The notes under the pieces are model-generated. The model saw only the letters and a list, made by a program, of their open reading frames with translations, had not been told where the DNA came from and did not search any database. A stretch of DNA of 64,000 nucleotides from Epiperipatus broadwayi (lineage: Eukaryota > Onychophora > Udeonychophora > Euonychophora > Peripatidae). The stretch is from assembly GCA_028023455.1 (NCBI GenBank), contig JAQFVV010006473.1, forward strand, positions 310,001-374,000, read 5' to 3'. Each line of letters starts with the position of its first letter. Position 1 is the stretch's first letter. Below, piece after piece: positions 61,201 to 64,000 of this stretch. Both the position numbers and the translations under genes were made by a program.

Positions 61201-64000
61201 TTATCTTATATATGTAATATTATAATTTGCTCATCTTGGTCCATTTCTCCTCTCACACAGCTCACTGATTTTAACTTTTATTATTACGCAATTTAGTTTC
61301 AAAATTTTTTTTTAAAATTTTAATTACAATTTTACTTTTTTAATGTTGATTATGCTGAGTCAATTTATGACATTTCAGCACTCATATTGGATGGCATTTG
61401 AACTGAGTCCCTCCGAATAACCATATTAACCAGGTTTAAATACTTTAGACATAACTTTATATATATATATTGTAATGGGCACATACGTACATTACATTAT
61501 TTTTTATTAGTAAACATAATAAAAAAAAAAGTTTGCCAATAAAAATTTTTTTTTTTAAGAATTAAAAATTGAAAATTAAAAAAAATCATCTTAAACTCGT
61601 ATATATATAAAATCGCACAGATAAATAATTATTAAAATAAAACTTTATTAAAAAAGAGTAGTTTAAAACTAAATTTTCAGAAAAGATTTAGAGATAAAAA
61701 TATATGTTTAAGTTTGAAAACAAATTAATTAATCTTTTGTAAAATGGAAATGATTATTTTAATTAGTAAACTAGCCTTTGGGCATTTAAATGTATAAGCA
61801 GCGGTCAGATAGGAAAACAATAGAAACTTTTAGCAAAGGAAAGAAATCCATTGGGAAATTGGACCTCAACAAAAAGGTTTTCACCATCATGACGTAATGT
61901 TGAATTAATCCACAAAATTATTATAAAAGGAAAGGTTTTAAAATAAAAGACTGAGTTGGTTATTATGAGTGGACAGATATGTGTTAGTGTGGAGTTGAAG
62001 GAGAAGGGATTGAAAAGACACACTCTTCAATCCCTTCAGTTCTGCTAGGAAGAAAGAGAAATGAACTATCGTTTTCTACATTAAGGACCAACTAAATTAA
62101 AAGACCTCTGGATAAATAAATAAAAAAACAATGGCTAACTCAACCAATCTTTTTAGGACAGCATGGGAATTCATGTTCAAATGGCAAGCAACAGATAAAG
62201 ATGAACTGTTTTAAACTGTAAGAACTTTATAATTAATGAACATTAAATTAAAAACTTTCCGTATTTAAAATAATTAAGAAATAGAATCCTATCTGACCAA
62301 TACTATTTATTAATTAGTTATAATTTTATTTAATGTATTTCTTTTGTAAAATCATTTTCATTTATTTATTTATTTGTTCTTTAAGTTTTATTATGATTTC
62401 TGTTTTTTATTAAACTAGTTATATAAATATTAAACTTAAGTCAGGCGTGAATGGCTATATAGATTTATAAAGTTATATTAGGGGAGGGTAATCTTAGGTT
62501 ATTCATTTCATAGTTGAATTAGGTCAATGGATTGGATATATTGGTGTAATTAGTAGATGTAGTACAAGATTCGCTATGGGCAGAATCGCTATTATATGCC
62601 GCATACTTCCGTTTTGCCTATGGAAGGGATTATAAGACATAGAACGCTGTTCCTTTCGATGGAGTTTTTTTTTATTGCTCTTCTTGTCTGATAGATGTAA
62701 TATTCCTATCTGACGAGAAGCAGTTTCTTCTCTTAATCTAATTGTGCTGCCGTATTTGTATTACATTGAACACATCGATATATCAGATGGATTGAAGTTT
62801 GATTTGACTGCGACAGGATTGAATATTTTTTTTTCAAATGCAAATCTATGTAGTCTATTCATACTCGACAGCCTAAATAAAGATGCATTAAATTTAAGTT
62901 GGATATAGATGCTTGCATGGGTTCGTTACCGGTTGATTATGTTTTTGGTTTTCATATTCGATCAAAATATATATAGACATTTGGTAAATACTGATACCTT
63001 ATGGTGAGTATCTAAAATATATTTATTTGGATGTCTTTTAAGTTATTGGTGTTAATGCAAGCATCTTATGGTGAATGCTATTGGGTTACTTATAAATTTC
63101 CCTCTGCAATCGACGGTATCAATGATTTTATGTTTATTTTGAAATGTTTTTGACCGTGGAATCTATGTAACCGATCTATACTCAACATTTTTAAACAAAT
63201 CTGTGTGAACTAATAATAGTATAAAATTTAAAAATGTAAATTAAAAATCTAAAATAAAAGTAAAAATAATGTTAAATGTTAAAGTAAACATATTAAAATA
63301 ATAATGTTAAATTTTATATATATATATATATGTGCGTAAATAAATTTTTGTATGTTAATTACTGGCAGTGGCTTATTTTATTTATTTTTTAATATTGAAA
63401 TATAATTAGATAAGATATTATAATATTAAATCTCTGCTACTCCCTGAGCTAGTGACATGGGCTAATGACCGGATATCAAAATATATAAATAAAATAAAAA
63501 AAAATTTTTTGACTTACGTATCTGCCTACTTTATAAATTTTTCTAGGTTCAAATGTCTAGATGGCACCCTGTAGTGCAGATCATGTCAAGTCCATTCTCT
63601 GGATCGTTATAATATATATATATCTTTTGGCTTTAATAAGTTTTAATATCTTGCTTTTAACTAAGTTTTATTGTTAAGCTCAATATACAACTTCTTGGTA
63701 ATTATTGTTTTATATCTTTAGTACTACAGGAATGAACTGGCCCTTCAAACAGAAGGAAAAATCTCAATCATAGCATAGCCATCAACAATACCCATGGTAA
63801 GATCAGGCTATACAGAGCATAACATTACCACATTTCTTGAATGTGGCCAACCTCAACTGATGGAATAAAACCCGTCATCCAAAGCATTTTATTTTTTTTT
63901 GAGGATCAAACTCAGGCATCAGCCAACCATATGTTATATAGTTGGCATGCTTCAGATGACAGGCACACAATATAACACTTGACATATCCCAGACTAGCTC
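58260..64000. other. Gene-free AT-rich stretch to the window end
   Basis: No coding frame or family match. A 12 bp perfect hairpin lies at 62003-62037 (GAAGGGATTGAA with TTCAATCCCTTC, 11 nt loop). Weak B-box-like strings occur near 61410 (minus), 63550 (plus) and 63910 (minus) without convincing A boxes. Confidence 0.5.

Noticed and set aside
62003-62037. 12 bp hairpin resembling a terminator
   Set aside because: Nothing is transcribed next to it, and a bacterial-type terminator makes no sense in this eukaryotic setting.
62670-62700. CTGACGA with GAAGC...CTTC hairpin
   Set aside because: The GAA core after stem II is missing, and stem I is absent.
63880-63930. Minus-strand B-box-like GAGTTTGATCC followed by an A-run
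   Set aside because: No A box at the right distance; one box alone is too common in this sequence.

Overview
The window is strongly AT-rich (about three quarters A+T by eye). It carries (TA)n, (GA)n and (CA)n microsatellites, one 500-N scaffold gap, and many decayed retroelements with eukaryotic protein architectures. It looks like a non-coding, repeat-filled stretch of an AT-rich invertebrate nuclear genome. The sequence does not fix the phylum; repeat-rich arthropods, cnidarians and molluscs all remain possible. I found no convincing host protein-coding gene. Every recognisable coding segment belongs to a retrotransposon, and nearly all are broken by stops or frameshifts.

Layout. 1-1490: gene-free, but with a hammerhead-ribozyme-like motif at 14-57. 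1570-5269: a stand-alone ~3.7 kb copy of a giant LTR beside a (TA)n tract. 5598-6097: assembly gap. 6098-9400: a fairly well-preserved RTE/BovB-type ('CFDP2-like') LINE with an APE endonuclease and a reverse transcriptase, broken by a few indels. 9540-12965: a Penelope-like element (PLE) with RT and GIY-YIG endonuclease, lacking its catalytic IDD block, ending in a hammerhead motif. 13795-19000: a 3' fragment and then a longer copy of a CR1/L2-like LINE, head to tail, with an SGNH-esterase ORF1. 19030-19480: another PLE endonuclease remnant. 19480-34510: mostly gene-free, with an RT scrap, a tRNA-derived SINE, other tRNA-like pieces and a decayed RTE 3' end on the minus strand.

34586-48256: a ~13.7 kb Ty3/gypsy LTR retrotransposon on the minus strand. 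It has ~3.4 kb LTRs, a tRNA-Lys-like primer binding site, a long leader, gag, protease, RT, RNase H and integrase. It lies between two (TA)n tracts and carries many inactivating lesions. 49560-51401: a cluster of PLE remnants ending in a third hammerhead motif, whose core contains the stop codon of the endonuclease reading frame. 52450-52469: an exact match to the end of an Illumina sequencing adapter, so an assembly artefact. 54681-54777: a second copy of the SINE. The rest to 64000 is AT-rich DNA with diverged tandem repeats.

How the parts relate. The three LTR copies (one inverted, two direct) explain most of the long-range similarity in the window. The three hammerhead motifs fit the known association of PLEs with self-cleaving ribozymes; each has a different palindromic stem III (AUCAUGAU, AUAU, ACGU). 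The two SINE copies share a tRNA-like body and matching flanks.
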